Program-made: the position numbers and the translations under genes
Notes under the pieces: model-generated
What the model was told of the DNA's origin: nothing
The model's input: only the letters and a program-made list of their open reading frames with translations
Database searches by the model: none
Shown here: positions 11,025 through 19,718 of the stretch, in pieces
Layout of the letters: each line of letters opens with the position of its first letter
Position numbering within the stretch: the stretch's first letter is position 1
Source: Acinetobacter lwoffii
GTDB taxonomy: Bacteria; Pseudomonadota; Gammaproteobacteria; Pseudomonadales; Moraxellaceae
DNA length: 64,000 nt
Assembly: GCF_022967985.1 (NCBI RefSeq)
Contig: NZ_JALJVC010000013.1
Location: 1-64,000, forward strand
Direction: 5' to 3'

Positions 11025-12230
11025 ATGGATATGAACAGTAAATGGATGAACAAGACGTTCTTGGCACTGAGCATTCAAATGGTAATGGGCGTTGCATTTG
11101 CTGCAGAAGAACCAGCACTAGGTGAATACGAAACAGTTAATGAAGAAGTTGTCGTTGAAACTGCTGCATCTGTACCCGATCAAACTAGGCAAGTCGAAAC
11201 GCAGGCTGCAGAAGAGTCAGAACTAGGTGAATATGAAGCGGTTGAAGAGGCTGTCGTGGAAACAGCAGCACCTGTAGAGACTCAGGCTAACCAAGTAGTA
11301 GATGCATCTCAAGCTTTACAGCAACAAGAAGGAGATGCTACTCAAGCAGCTAACCTGGAAGAAGTGTTTACGTCAAATGAACGCCAATACTCTCTGATAA
11401 AACAAGGCGAAATTTCATCATATTACGATATTGATTATACCTATTATCGAGACACCCAACTTGATATAGAAATGGCACAGGGCCAATTGTATCAACTACG
11501 TGTTCAAGAAAATGCAACACATAGTATGACTAATACTTTCACTTTCCAATATGGCGTGAAAGATAACCTGACCTTGACTGCATCCCTACCTTTAGTGGCT
11601 AAAACTGACTTGTTAAAAGATACGTCTACGGCAGGCTTGGGTGATATTAGTCTGGGTGCTCGCTGGGAGCCCTTCCCACTAAAAGCAGGTCGTCTGCCTC
11701 TGATTTTATTTGGTAATTTATCAACTAAAACCGGTGATAGCCCTTATGAAATTAATGCCGCGACAGATCTGGCAGCAGGAAAGGGCTATTACTCTGCTGG
11801 AGTGGGTGCTAGTACACGTAAATACATTGACCCAGTTGTATTGTTTGCATCGGTTTCTGCGAACTATGGTTTTAAAGAATCGGGCCTGAATCAGCGTCGA
11901 GGTAGCCGGATTATTGAGGAGTTTGAACCTGGTGTTAGTGGAGGCTTTGCCTTTGGTTTCGCATATTCATTTAACTATGATGTTTCGATGACCATGTCCT
12001 ATCAGCAAAGCTTTAATACTGGTGCGGAATTTAACTATAACACTGGTGAAAGTTATTCTGCTGCAGATCAGACCAGTTCTACCTTTGCAATTTCCTTAGG
12101 GGTGCGAGTTTCTCCAGAAACAATTGTTAATGGTACCGTTGGCCTAGGGCTGACCGAAGATGCACCGGATGTTTCGTTGGGACTGTCATTCCCACTTGAT
12201 ATTTTAGGTTTTGGTAAAAAAATTAGTTAA
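11025..12230 (+). CDS. Outer-membrane beta-barrel with repetitive N-terminal arm, fil cluster
   Basis: The 401-residue product has a signal peptide ending in GVAFA. An acidic, Ala/Val/Glu-rich, probably helical segment of about 85 residues follows, containing two copies of a LGEYE(T/A)V..E..VVETAA repeat. The last 270 residues show alternating amphipathic strands and aromatic girdles typical of a transporter-type (Phenol_MetA_deg-like) outer-membrane barrel, with motifs such as GLGDISLGARWEPF and a final strand ending in the C-terminal region DVSLGLSFPLDILGF. A periplasmic helical arm before a small barrel resembles FapF, the Fap amyloid secretion pore. ATGs at 11025 and 11031 are both possible starts; GGTGAA fits 11031 slightly better. 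By position it would be filC. Confidence 0.72.
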   Translation: MDMNSKWMNKTFLALSIQMVMGVAFAAEEPALGEYETVNEEVVVETAASVPDQTRQVETQAAEESELGEYEAVEEAVVETAAPVETQANQVVDASQALQQQEGDATQAANLEEVFTSNERQYSLIKQGEISSYYDIDYTYYRDTQLDIEMAQGQLYQLRVQENATHSMTNTFTFQYGVKDNLTLTASLPLVAKTDLLKDTSTAGLGDISLGARWEPFPLKAGRLPLILFGNLSTKTGDSPYEINAATDLAAGKGYYSAGVGASTRKYIDPVVLFASVSANYGFKESGLNQRRGSRIIEEFEPGVSGGFAFGFAYSFNYDVSMTMSYQQSFNTGAEFNYNTGESYSAADQTSSTFAISLGVRVSPETIVNGTVGLGLTEDAPDVSLGLSFPLDILGFGKKIS

Positions 12231-12242
12231 TAGGGGTGTCGT

Positions 12243-13907
12243 ATGAAAAACATTCGACTTAGCCCGTTATTAACAGGAATTATTCTTGCGGGCTGTTCAA
12301 GTTATACCTTTGCACAATTGGGAACCAACCTTTCAGTTGATTTACGTGCACTATCCATGGGGAATGCCGTCACCGCAGATCCTCCAGGGGTCAATGCCAT
12401 CCACTTTAACCCGGCTGCACTGACTAAAATTGATGGTCTGCAAACCGAACAGCAAATCATTGTGGCTAATTTTGATATCCAGCGTGAGTTTTCAGTACCG
12501 GCCGGATATAACGTATTTGGCTATTCTGATGATCCTATTGTCTGTAATGACGGTCCTGAAGTTTCATCTGATTTGTGTACCGATTTTAAAGGCCCAGTCA
12601 AAGGCGATGTGGAATATGTCAGCCTGTATGTTCCTTTTCTGAAAAAAATGGTGGATTTAGGCGAAGGTCTTCCTTTGACTGCACCCACGATGGGGATCGC
12701 ATACAATCCCCCTGGATCGAAAGCCACTTATGCGACTGCTGTTTATGCTCCTCTCATGGCAGGTTTTGGTCATGAAGATGGGAACCCGGCAAACTTTATG
12801 GGACAGCAGGTTGCTTTAGAGCGGATTACCTATCTGTCACCATCCATCGGTTATGAGGTCAATGACCAACTGTCGATTGGTGCTTCTATCGGGATGTCTT
12901 ATCAAGCCATCGGGATGAAAACGGACTTGCGTTTCCCGAATGAGTTGATTGGGATGTTGCGTATGATCGACGAAGTCGTGTGTACGCCGTTTAAAGAAAA
13001 TTCCGACATTATTACAGATATTCTTTTGCTCGGGATCTGTAATGCGGATGAGGGGATGAACCCATTTGGCAAGTTTGGTCAAATGCAACTGGAGCTTGAG
13101 CAGAACTTAAGCCCAAGTTATAACCTGGGAATATTGTGGGAACCGCGCGAAGACTTTAGTTTTGGTATGGTGTACCAAAGTGCTGCAAAAATGCGCTTAA
13201 AAGGTAAATATCATATTGATAATGCCAAAGCTCCTCAGGAAATGATTAAAGGTTTAATGACCTCACCGACCGGCCAGATTCTGGCTGCAATTCTTGGATT
13301 TCCTAATTACATACCATCGAGTGAATCTGGTCTGGTGTCGCAGGATTTTGAATATCCGGCGCATTTTCAGGCAGGTATCAAATATAAAGTGATGCCAGAT
13401 TTGCAAGTGAATTTTGATATTGGCTGGACAGATTACAAGGTCTGGGACGAATTTAAATTCGAATTTGATCGTACCATTTCAGCCCTAAAAATTGCCAAAA
13501 TTTTGTCTGCCAATGTTACTGACTCAACCTTGGCTTTACCGATGGGATTTGAATCGCCGTGGAACTTTGGTATCGGGATGGAGTATTCCGCTACAGACCG
13601 TTTGAAGCTTCGGGCAGGTTATGAACCACGGACCAGTGCTATTCCAAAAAATAAGCGTAATACCATGGTACCGATCAATGGTGCACAGTTATTTGGTTTA
13701 GGTGTGGGTTACCGTTTTGATGCAGACACTGATCTGGATCTATCAATTGGTTTCTTGCGTAGCAAAGATCAGATTCCAGCAAATACCAGTAGTTTAGCCA
13801 ACCAGACAGGGGTAAATAACCTGTTATTAAACCCATATGCAGGTTTAAACGTAAAAACAGATACCAAAATTACAATTTTAGGTTTGAACTATCGCACGCG
13901 TTGGTAA
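12243..13907 (+). CDS. FadL/OmpP1-like outer-membrane protein, fil cluster
   Basis: This 554-residue protein resembles the FadL/TodX long-chain hydrophobic-substrate channel family. After the leader come LGTNLSVDLRALSMGNAVTADPPGVNAIHFNPAALTKID, shown here only as the segments DLRALSMGNAVTADPPGVNA and IHFNPAAL, which match the FadL N-terminal hatch signature (usually NxGNA..A....A...NPA). The C-terminus ends in YRTRW, an aromatic end typical for BAM recognition. The leader contains both a lipobox-like LAGC and a signal peptidase I-like TFA-Q site, so lipidation is uncertain. It starts 12 bp after the previous barrel gene with a GGGGTG ribosome-binding site. By position it would be filD. Its cargo is unknown. 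Confidence 0.75.
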   Translation: MKNIRLSPLLTGIILAGCSSYTFAQLGTNLSVDLRALSMGNAVTADPPGVNAIHFNPAALTKIDGLQTEQQIIVANFDIQREFSVPAGYNVFGYSDDPIVCNDGPEVSSDLCTDFKGPVKGDVEYVSLYVPFLKKMVDLGEGLPLTAPTMGIAYNPPGSKATYATAVYAPLMAGFGHEDGNPANFMGQQVALERITYLSPSIGYEVNDQLSIGASIGMSYQAIGMKTDLRFPNELIGMLRMIDEVVCTPFKENSDIITDILLLGICNADEGMNPFGKFGQMQLELEQNLSPSYNLGILWEPREDFSFGMVYQSAAKMRLKGKYHIDNAKAPQEMIKGLMTSPTGQILAAILGFPNYIPSSESGLVSQDFEYPAHFQAGIKYKVMPDLQVNFDIGWTDYKVWDEFKFEFDRTISALKIAKILSANVTDSTLALPMGFESPWNFGIGMEYSATDRLKLRAGYEPRTSAIPKNKRNTMVPINGAQLFGLGVGYRFDADTDLDLSIGFLRSKDQIPANTSSLANQTGVNNLLLNPYAGLNVKTDTKITILGLNYRTRW

Positions 13908-13914
13908 GGGAAAA

Positions 13915-15054
13915 ATGATCAAGACAAGGAACGTTGGATTGACAGCGGTACTGGCATTAAATCTGGTATCCGTGTCTTTTTATACAAGCGCTAAAGAATT
14001 TATTACGATTATTGGTCCAGATGGCCGACCATTAGTCGTACCCCGTAATAATGCAGAGAAAAAAACTGAAGACAAATCTCGATTGTTGAAAAAAGTAGAA
14101 GCTGCAATAGTTCAGCCTGTAACTGTAAGACAAAACATAGAAAAATTGCCCGTCGTAGAAAATAGGCAAGTTAAACTTAAGCATGACCATAATATGGTTG
14201 TACAACCAGTACAACCAGTACAACCAGTACAACCAGTACAACTGCATACTGTGCAAGAAAAGATTCAGTCTAAACCACAATTAAAACCTGAATCTCAAGC
14301 TATTCAAAATCCTGATATTGGAGCTGGATCTTCTGTTGCTATTATACAAAAACCGGGATTTAGCCAGGTTGAAGGCATTGAATATGTGGATAGTGAGTAT
14401 CTGGAAAATAAAGAATTTAATTTGGAAGGCAAAAAACGTTTCTATAGCATGCCCGAAGGAGTAGTAGATAAAAATATTGGAACTACCCGGATCCAGACAA
14501 TTGAACGTGAAAAAGGGGTGGGACAATCCGTATTAAAATCCTTGTTTCAAACGCCAGAAGTAGATTCTGGTCCTGTGGTACTGGCTCAAAGTTATTATCG
14601 TATTTCACAGTCGGAGACCATCGAGAGCTTGGGCAAGCAGTGTTTTAATGATAAGAAAATTAAAAAAGCGAAAGAAATCAGCCTTAAAAAAGCAGTTAAC
14701 CTCTGGCCTCGTGCACCTCTTAAAGCAGACGAATTTGATTTTGAAGTGGTAAAGCTTCAATCCGATATCCAGAATATTCAGATCAACTCTTATGCCTCTA
14801 GCCAGAAAAATCCAACGTATTATTGGCCTTTTGTTGTGTTTTTAGACAGTCATGGTTGTGTGATTGAAGGAGCGGGCGGTTTTAAAAATCAGGAAGGTCA
14901 GGCGAATATTATTCAACATGAGCGTATCGAAGGGGTTCTCCATATTCCGGCACAAACTGAATATGTATTATTGACGCCTTTGGCCTCCGCGATAGATATT
15001 GAAGACAAGATGCTGACAAATCATGGACAACTAAAATTAGTCGCCATTCGATAA
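13915..15054 (+). CDS. filE: FilE, putative pilus/fibre assembly protein
   Basis: This 379-residue exported protein has a signal peptide ending near YTSA-KEF and a short hydrophobic motif FITIIGPDGRPLVVPRN straight after it. A low-complexity VQP tandem stretch (residues about 96-109) lies in a Lys/Gln/Val-rich linker. A C-terminal domain of about 150 residues starts near LAQSYYRISQSETIESLGKQ, with a pair of cysteines (QCFND and HGCVI) that could form a disulfide. It begins 7 bp after the FadL-like gene and 22 bp before filF. I recognise the FilE-FilF pair from Acinetobacter annotation, where FilE is called a pilus assembly protein; direct functional proof is not known to me. Confidence 0.68.
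   Translation: MIKTRNVGLTAVLALNLVSVSFYTSAKEFITIIGPDGRPLVVPRNNAEKKTEDKSRLLKKVEAAIVQPVTVRQNIEKLPVVENRQVKLKHDHNMVVQPVQPVQPVQPVQLHTVQEKIQSKPQLKPESQAIQNPDIGAGSSVAIIQKPGFSQVEGIEYVDSEYLENKEFNLEGKKRFYSMPEGVVDKNIGTTRIQTIEREKGVGQSVLKSLFQTPEVDSGPVVLAQSYYRISQSETIESLGKQCFNDKKIKKAKEISLKKAVNLWPRAPLKADEFDFEVVKLQSDIQNIQINSYASSQKNPTYYWPFVVFLDSHGCVIEGAGGFKNQEGQANIIQHERIEGVLHIPAQTEYVLLTPLASAIDIEDKMLTNHGQLKLVAIR
14200..14243 (+). repeat. 9-bp in-frame tandem repeat in filE
   Basis: The unit GTACAACCA is repeated four times perfectly (14200-14235) and followed by a partial fifth copy. It encodes Val-Gln-Pro repeats. Slippage would add or remove three residues without shifting frame. Confidence 0.9.
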
Positions 15055-15075
15055 GGACTATTCGAGTACAAAAAG

Positions 15076-17007
15076 ATGAAAAATAAAATATTATTTCCAT
15101 TTGTTTTAACCACACTTTTAACGGCACTGAGCGGGTGTGGTGGGGAAAGTGCCAATGTCATTCCAGAAAAAAACGATGAAGCCACGACCAATGGTACTTG
15201 TACCCCAGGTACAACTAACTGTGTGGAATGGGGGCTGGAATATCCGCTCGATGGTTTGAACTTTAACTGTAGTAGCGATACAGAAAATACCTTTATTACG
15301 TTATTTGACAGTAAAAATGGGGTTGCTTCTGGAACCTGTCAAAAGACGGATAATATTGAGTTTTATATTCAAAGTTTTGCTTCGCGCAAGATTAATTTAG
15401 GTCAAATTAAACTCAGCGATTATGCCGGTTTTAGTGCCCAGACCCAGCTGCCGCGTTTAAGTGTAATCGATATTGCAACTGGGATTGCTCGACGTCCGGT
15501 AGGGGATTTGGTGCCTAATGATCCTACCGTTCAGGTGGCCATGCGTTTGGTTAAAATTCTGCAAGCTTTGGCGCTAGAAGAAGGGCGTATTAATAATCCA
15601 TCTGATGTACAACCTTTGTATATTACTGAAGAGATGCGTAAAGACCTGGCGAAAACCAGTGAGAATATCAATTTGATGGATGCCGATTTGGCGACCAAAA
15701 TTAAAGATTTTGTTGATATCAGCACAATTTCGGATGAGGTGGCTTTTGCCACAGTTAAAAAGCTGGTAACGATTGCTAACGCAGCCGTATATCAGCCAGA
15801 ATTTTCATTATTCTCAACTTCAGGCGTAATTGGTAGTAACTTGACGGGTTCAGATGGACTGGTGGGCTGTAATCAAAACCCTTGTGATATTAAGAATAAG
15901 AATACTAAATATTTATTTGGCCATTTCATGCTGATTACTGATCGCCAGGGCTATACCTTTGGCAGCGGCCTGCAATGGCGTGATACCCAGTTAACATTGG
16001 CTAAAGAAAATTTATCTTCCTTAGGGGGGATTAATGCTCAACTCATCCGTAAGGTGAAACCGGTACAAATGACCGCTGATCCGCAAAGTTCATGGATTCA
16101 TCCAACCAGTAAAACCATTAACACGCCTTACCGTCTGAATATCGCAAATAATGCGACTCCGCTTGAGTTGTATCAAGGCAGATTATTGAATGATTATGTG
16201 ATCGCGGGTAAAGAAGCTTTCTATAAAGTGGTGACTGACAAAAAATCGCTGGATACTTCCGATCAAGCCAACTTGGGGTTGTGGCGTTTGCAGGCCGATG
16301 GTGAAAACTATACGGGAAGCATTGATCTCTACAAGATTTTCCCGATTAGTTATCTAGATCGTCAGGTCTTTAAAACAGCGCAGAATGTGGCAGATAAGGA
16401 GAAATATATCTTCCCAATGTATGCCAATCTGGAATTTAAATTTACAGATACCACTGTCAGCCCAATTACTTTAGGAATCGTAATTGACAGCAATGGTGAT
16501 GTACGCACCAATATGCAATCCTCTAGTAATTTCGCGACTGATCCGGTGAATGGCTGTCAAGGCGATGTGTTGGCAGATACGCTCTTAGATCATCAAGGCA
16601 TACAACAATATCGCCTTGGAACTTTGGGACGTGCATTTGTCGCTGATAAAGCGGTTTCCATGCGCCTGATTTTGGCCAATGAAAAGTTTGGTAATATCAA
16701 TGGCGCATTGGTAGGGGTAGACTCACGCATCCAGTCTTCACCGGATTCTAGGGATTCGATTGTGATCGGTGGTGCGCTGCTCAATTTGTCTAATGTGTTG
16801 GATACTAATGTGGGCCAGAATGGGCGTGTAACTTTCCTGAATTCGGCAGGTGATGGGGTACAATGGGCCAATACCTATGCGAGTTTTCAAAAAGTTTATA
16901 ATAATAACAATGAGGGTGAAACACCGGCAGATATTAGCCTGGCAAAATTAAACGGTGGTTCGGTTGAGTTTAAACTCGCGGATTGCTATCAAGTCAAAGC
17001 TAAATAA
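15076..17007 (+). CDS. filF: FilF, surface lipoprotein of the fil cluster
   Basis: The 643-residue product begins with a lipoprotein signal, LLTALSGC (lipobox Cys21), so it is probably anchored in the outer membrane. A cysteine-containing N-terminal segment follows (NGTCTPGTTNC, FNCSSD, SGTCQK), then a mostly beta-rich, Asn/Thr/Ser-rich body with another Cys pair (VGCNQNPCD) and a C-terminal DCYQVKAK. No catalytic motif is visible. It ends the cluster and is followed by a bidirectional terminator. Acinetobacter FilF is generally described as an outer-membrane, surface-exposed protein; a role in holding or guiding a fibre would fit, but this is inference. Confidence 0.7.
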   Translation: MKNKILFPFVLTTLLTALSGCGGESANVIPEKNDEATTNGTCTPGTTNCVEWGLEYPLDGLNFNCSSDTENTFITLFDSKNGVASGTCQKTDNIEFYIQSFASRKINLGQIKLSDYAGFSAQTQLPRLSVIDIATGIARRPVGDLVPNDPTVQVAMRLVKILQALALEEGRINNPSDVQPLYITEEMRKDLAKTSENINLMDADLATKIKDFVDISTISDEVAFATVKKLVTIANAAVYQPEFSLFSTSGVIGSNLTGSDGLVGCNQNPCDIKNKNTKYLFGHFMLITDRQGYTFGSGLQWRDTQLTLAKENLSSLGGINAQLIRKVKPVQMTADPQSSWIHPTSKTINTPYRLNIANNATPLELYQGRLLNDYVIAGKEAFYKVVTDKKSLDTSDQANLGLWRLQADGENYTGSIDLYKIFPISYLDRQVFKTAQNVADKEKYIFPMYANLEFKFTDTTVSPITLGIVIDSNGDVRTNMQSSSNFATDPVNGCQGDVLADTLLDHQGIQQYRLGTLGRAFVADKAVSMRLILANEKFGNINGALVGVDSRIQSSPDSRDSIVIGGALLNLSNVLDTNVGQNGRVTFLNSAGDGVQWANTYASFQKVYNNNNEGETPADISLAKLNGGSVEFKLADCYQVKAK

Positions 17008-17021
17008 TATTCTTTAAAAAT

Positions 17022-17055
17022 AAAAAAAATCCCATCTTAGTATGGGATTTTTTTA
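17022..17055. terminator. Bidirectional terminator between filF and the NUDIX gene
   Basis: AAAAATCCCAT / ATGGGATTTTT with a 6-nt loop has A- and T-runs on either side, between two converging genes. Confidence 0.88.
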
Positions 17056-17067
17056 TGGATGTTAGAT

Positions 17068-17616
17068 TTAACCCGTGTGGTCTAGACGCGTGCCTAATGT
17101 TTCCAGATGCATTGGAAAAATATTATTTTTGCGGTCTTCAAAATAATGTCTGAGAGTATGTTCTACACTCGGGAAAGCAAGTTCAGTCCAGGGAATATCA
17201 GCTTCATCGAACAGACGGCTTTCGATGGTTTCTTCACCCGCACCAAATTTTCCATCAATCAGATTGGCTTTAAATAGCACATAAATCTGACCAATACGTG
17301 GAATGTTATACATACAGTACAATTGTTCAATGTCTACTTCAGCTTCGGCTTCTTCGCGGGTTTCCCGGGCAGCCCCTTGCTCCATGGTTTCAAACAGTTC
17401 CATATAGCCGGCAGGTAAAGTCCATAAGCCATAGCGTGGTTCAATGGCACGACGGCACAACAGTACTTTGTTTTCGAATAAGACTAAAGCACCACAAATC
17501 ACTTTTGGATTAATGTAATGAATAGAGCCGCATGAATCACATACGCTGCGAATTTGCTGATCGCCCAAAGGAATTTTAGCAGTGGTTTTATGTCCACAAT
17601 TCACACAGAAGTTCAT
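17068..17616 (-). CDS. NUDIX hydrolase with N-terminal zinc ribbon
   Basis: This is a 182-residue NUDIX protein preceded by a zinc-ribbon-like CxxC...CxxC (CVNCG at the start and CDSCG about 20 residues later), as in the NudC and ADP-ribose pyrophosphatase-like COG1051 group. The Nudix box reads GYMELFETMEQGAARETREEAEAE and is close to G-x5-E-x7-RE-x-x-EE, with Glu in place of the last usual Gly. The substrate cannot be decided by sequence. I choose the ATG at 17616, giving MNFCVNCGHK. An alternative ATG at 17673 has a better GGGAGAG ribosome-binding site, but would add a hydrophobic extension not typical of the family. Confidence 0.85.
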   Translation of the reverse strand: MNFCVNCGHKTTAKIPLGDQQIRSVCDSCGSIHYINPKVICGALVLFENKVLLCRRAIEPRYGLWTLPAGYMELFETMEQGAARETREEAEAEVDIEQLYCMYNIPRIGQIYVLFKANLIDGKFGAGEETIESRLFDEADIPWTELAFPSVEHTLRHYFEDRKNNIFPMHLETLGTRLDHTG

Positions 17617-17739
17617 ATTCATCATCAATGATAAAAGTATGCTCAGGATAACTGAAAAAGCAAAATTTGGCATCATTTCTCTCCCGCCCCGACTAAAATC
17701 AGCTATGATGAAATTATGATCATCGTCAGGGTTGAAAGA

Positions 17740-18348
17740 ATGGATGCATGTGAATTGACACAAAGGTTGCAGCAACGCTTACGTTTTTCCAAGCGTATCC
17801 GATCTGCGCATGCTGCCGTGTTGATTGCAATTACAGATGAAGCTGATCCGAAAGTATTGCTGACGCGCCGTTCAGCTTATTTGAATAATCATGCCGGAGA
17901 AGTCTCATTTCCGGGTGGCAAGCGCGATCCGCAAGATACCAGTAATATTGTGGTGGCTTTAAGGGAAGCCTATGAGGAAACGGCACTCAATCCTTTTGAT
18001 GTGCATTTAATGGGTGATTTACCCATGCAAAAAGCCCGCAATGGCATGCTGGTCAAACCGATTGTGGGACTGATTCCTCCGCAAGTGAAGCTGATTCCAC
18101 AACCGACGGAAATCGACCGGATTTTCTTTGCCTCATTGCAGCATTTGCTTGAAGTGACGCCTACGCCTTATGAAGTTCGCTTTGCCCAGCAATCTTTATA
18201 TTTTCCGAGTATGCGGGTAGAAAATGAAGTGGTCTGGGGATTGACCGCACGTATGCTGATTTCTTTATTTCAATATGGGCTAGATTATAAAAAAGACTGG
18301 CCATTCTTGCTTAATTCTCCAACGTTTAAACGCTCCAAATTTTTTTAA
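17740..18348 (+). CDS. Putative CoA pyrophosphatase (NUDIX family)
   Basis: This 202-residue protein has the NUDIX coenzyme A pyrophosphatase signature: the upstream UPF0035 motif LLTRRSAYLNNHAGEVSFPGG followed by a Nudix box (GGKRDPQDTSNIVVALREAYEET). The family hydrolyses CoA and related thioesters to phosphopantetheine and 3',5'-ADP. The start at 17740 follows AGGGTTGAAAG; an ATG at 17716 is also in frame. It is transcribed away from the other NUDIX gene, and the two probable promoters share a 120-bp gap. It is followed within 21 bp by the gamma-carbonic-anhydrase-like gene, suggesting co-transcription. Confidence 0.88.
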   Translation: MDACELTQRLQQRLRFSKRIRSAHAAVLIAITDEADPKVLLTRRSAYLNNHAGEVSFPGGKRDPQDTSNIVVALREAYEETALNPFDVHLMGDLPMQKARNGMLVKPIVGLIPPQVKLIPQPTEIDRIFFASLQHLLEVTPTPYEVRFAQQSLYFPSMRVENEVVWGLTARMLISLFQYGLDYKKDWPFLLNSPTFKRSKFF

Positions 18349-18369
18349 CCATTGAACAGGATTTTATCA

Positions 18370-18900
18370 ATGTTGTACAAATTTCAGGGACACTTACCCA
18401 CCGCTCTACATCAGCCCTGGGATGGCTGGGTAGCACCGACTGCAACGGTGATTGGACAGGTTGAACTTGGGCGACAAGTTAGTATCTGGTTCGGTGCCGT
18501 AGTACGTGCAGATAACAGTAAAATTAAATTGGGTGACTTTAGTAATGTGCAGGAAAATGCAGTACTGCATACGGATGCCGGCATCGAGATGAATATTGGC
18601 AATTATGTGACAATTGGGCATCAGGCTATGCTGCATGGCTGTACCATTGGAGATAACAGCCTGATCGGAATTCAGGCCGTCATTCTGAACAATGCCGTGA
18701 TTGGCAAGAATTGTATTATTGGTGCCAATGCCTTGATTCCTGAAGGCAAGATTATTCCGGATAATTCCGTGGTGATGGGCTCACCCGGTAAAGTGGTGAA
18801 AATGCTGGATGATGACAGTATTCAAAAATTAACAATGAGTGCCATGCATTATGCCGAGCATTTTCAGAAATTTCAGGATTTGGAAGAAGTGCAACTCTAA
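18370..18900 (+). CDS. Gamma-carbonic-anhydrase-like hexapeptide-repeat protein
   Basis: This 176-residue protein is of the left-handed beta-helix gamma-CA group (YrdA/PaaY-like). It shows repeated hexapeptides (VIGQVELG, NIGNYVTIGHQ, CTIGDNSLIGI, VIGKNCIIGA) and the metal-binding histidines in ENAVLHTD and IGHQAMLHGC. Many such proteins bind zinc or iron, but carbonic anhydrase activity is not assured. It has normal length with a C-terminal helix. A second member of the same fold is paaY at 44771. The start at 18370 is preceded by a weak AACAGG site; an upstream TTG at 18352 is less likely. Confidence 0.87.
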   Translation: MLYKFQGHLPTALHQPWDGWVAPTATVIGQVELGRQVSIWFGAVVRADNSKIKLGDFSNVQENAVLHTDAGIEMNIGNYVTIGHQAMLHGCTIGDNSLIGIQAVILNNAVIGKNCIIGANALIPEGKIIPDNSVVMGSPGKVVKMLDDDSIQKLTMSAMHYAEHFQKFQDLEEVQL

Positions 18901-18927
18901 GGCACTCTTTTAATGAGTGAATCATAA

Positions 18928-18950
18928 GCCTAGATTTTCTAGGCATTTTT
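18928..18950 (+). terminator. Weak terminator after the gamma-CA-like gene
   Basis: GCCTAGA / TCTAGGC with a 3-nt loop is followed by ATTTTTG. The T-run is short. Confidence 0.6.
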
Positions 18951-18977
18951 GTATCTGTTTCGGGAAAATCTCGCGTA

Positions 18978-19013
18978 GCGGATATGAGTGGAGTATCATA
19001 TCCGCGTTTTTTA
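18978..19013 (+). terminator. Strong hairpin plus T-run upstream of tsaB
   Basis: GCGGATATGA / TCATATCCGC is a 10-bp perfect stem followed by GTTTTTTAT, ending about 24 bp before the tsaB start. It is either a second terminator in tandem or an attenuator in the tsaB leader. Confidence 0.7.
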
Positions 19014-19036
19014 TATTCTCTGAATTAAGGTTGTGC

Positions 19037-19702
19037 ATGAAAGTGCTGGCATTGGAGACTGCCAATGAGCAGTGTTCCGTTTCTGTAATCGATGATACTC
19101 AAGAACTATTTTTTCAGCTTGATGCGCGCGCCAAGGCACAAACGCAAACGATTCTCCCGATGATTGAACAAGGTCTGCAAGATCTTGGGCTGGCCATTGC
19201 TGATTTGACCGCGATTGCCTTTAGTCGTGGTCCGGGTTCTTTTAGCGGTGTGCGTATTAATGCTGCCGTGACTCAGGCCTTGGCTTGGTCAAATGATGTG
19301 CCGGTAATTCCGGTGTCAACTTTGCAGGCTTTGGCACAAGCAGCCTATCGTTTACACGGCCTCAAGGAAGTGTCTGCGGTATTGGATGCGCGCATGAGCG
19401 AAGTCTATATCGCGAGCTATCAACTGGATGCGAAGGGGATTATGCAACCGGTCGATGATGAGCAACTATTAAGTTATGCAGAAGGCAGCCAAGCTGTGCG
19501 CTTTACCCCGGTTGGCTCAGGTGCTGAACTGGTACAAAGCGAAACTTCAATTTATAAAGATGTGCATGCGACCGCACAGGATATTGCTAGCATTGCACGT
19601 GCAGCGGCGCAAGCAGAAAACTGGGTCAGTGCAGAATTGGCATTACCCGTATATTTACGCGATAACGCGTGGAAAAAAATTCCAGAACAAGGCAAAGCAT
19701 AA
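19037..19702 (+). CDS. tsaB: tRNA threonylcarbamoyladenosine biosynthesis protein TsaB
   Basis: TsaB (YeaZ) is the non-catalytic partner of TsaD in making the universal t6A37 modification of ANN-decoding tRNAs. The 221-residue protein has the ASKHA-fold N-terminus MKVLALETANEQCSV and the family block AIAFSRGPGSFSGVRI, with usual length. The ATG at 19037 is preceded by TAAGG; the longer open frame upstream runs through the terminator hairpin and is not coding. uppP follows 16 bp downstream and rsmJ overlaps uppP, giving a likely tsaB-uppP-rsmJ operon. Confidence 0.94.
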   Translation: MKVLALETANEQCSVSVIDDTQELFFQLDARAKAQTQTILPMIEQGLQDLGLAIADLTAIAFSRGPGSFSGVRINAAVTQALAWSNDVPVIPVSTLQALAQAAYRLHGLKEVSAVLDARMSEVYIASYQLDAKGIMQPVDDEQLLSYAEGSQAVRFTPVGSGAELVQSETSIYKDVHATAQDIASIARAAAQAENWVSAELALPVYLRDNAWKKIPEQGKA

Positions 19703-19718
19703 TTAATTAGGATAAAGC

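Noticed and set aside
14200-14243. CRISPR array
   Set aside because: The repeats are 9 bp, contiguous without spacers and inside a coding frame.
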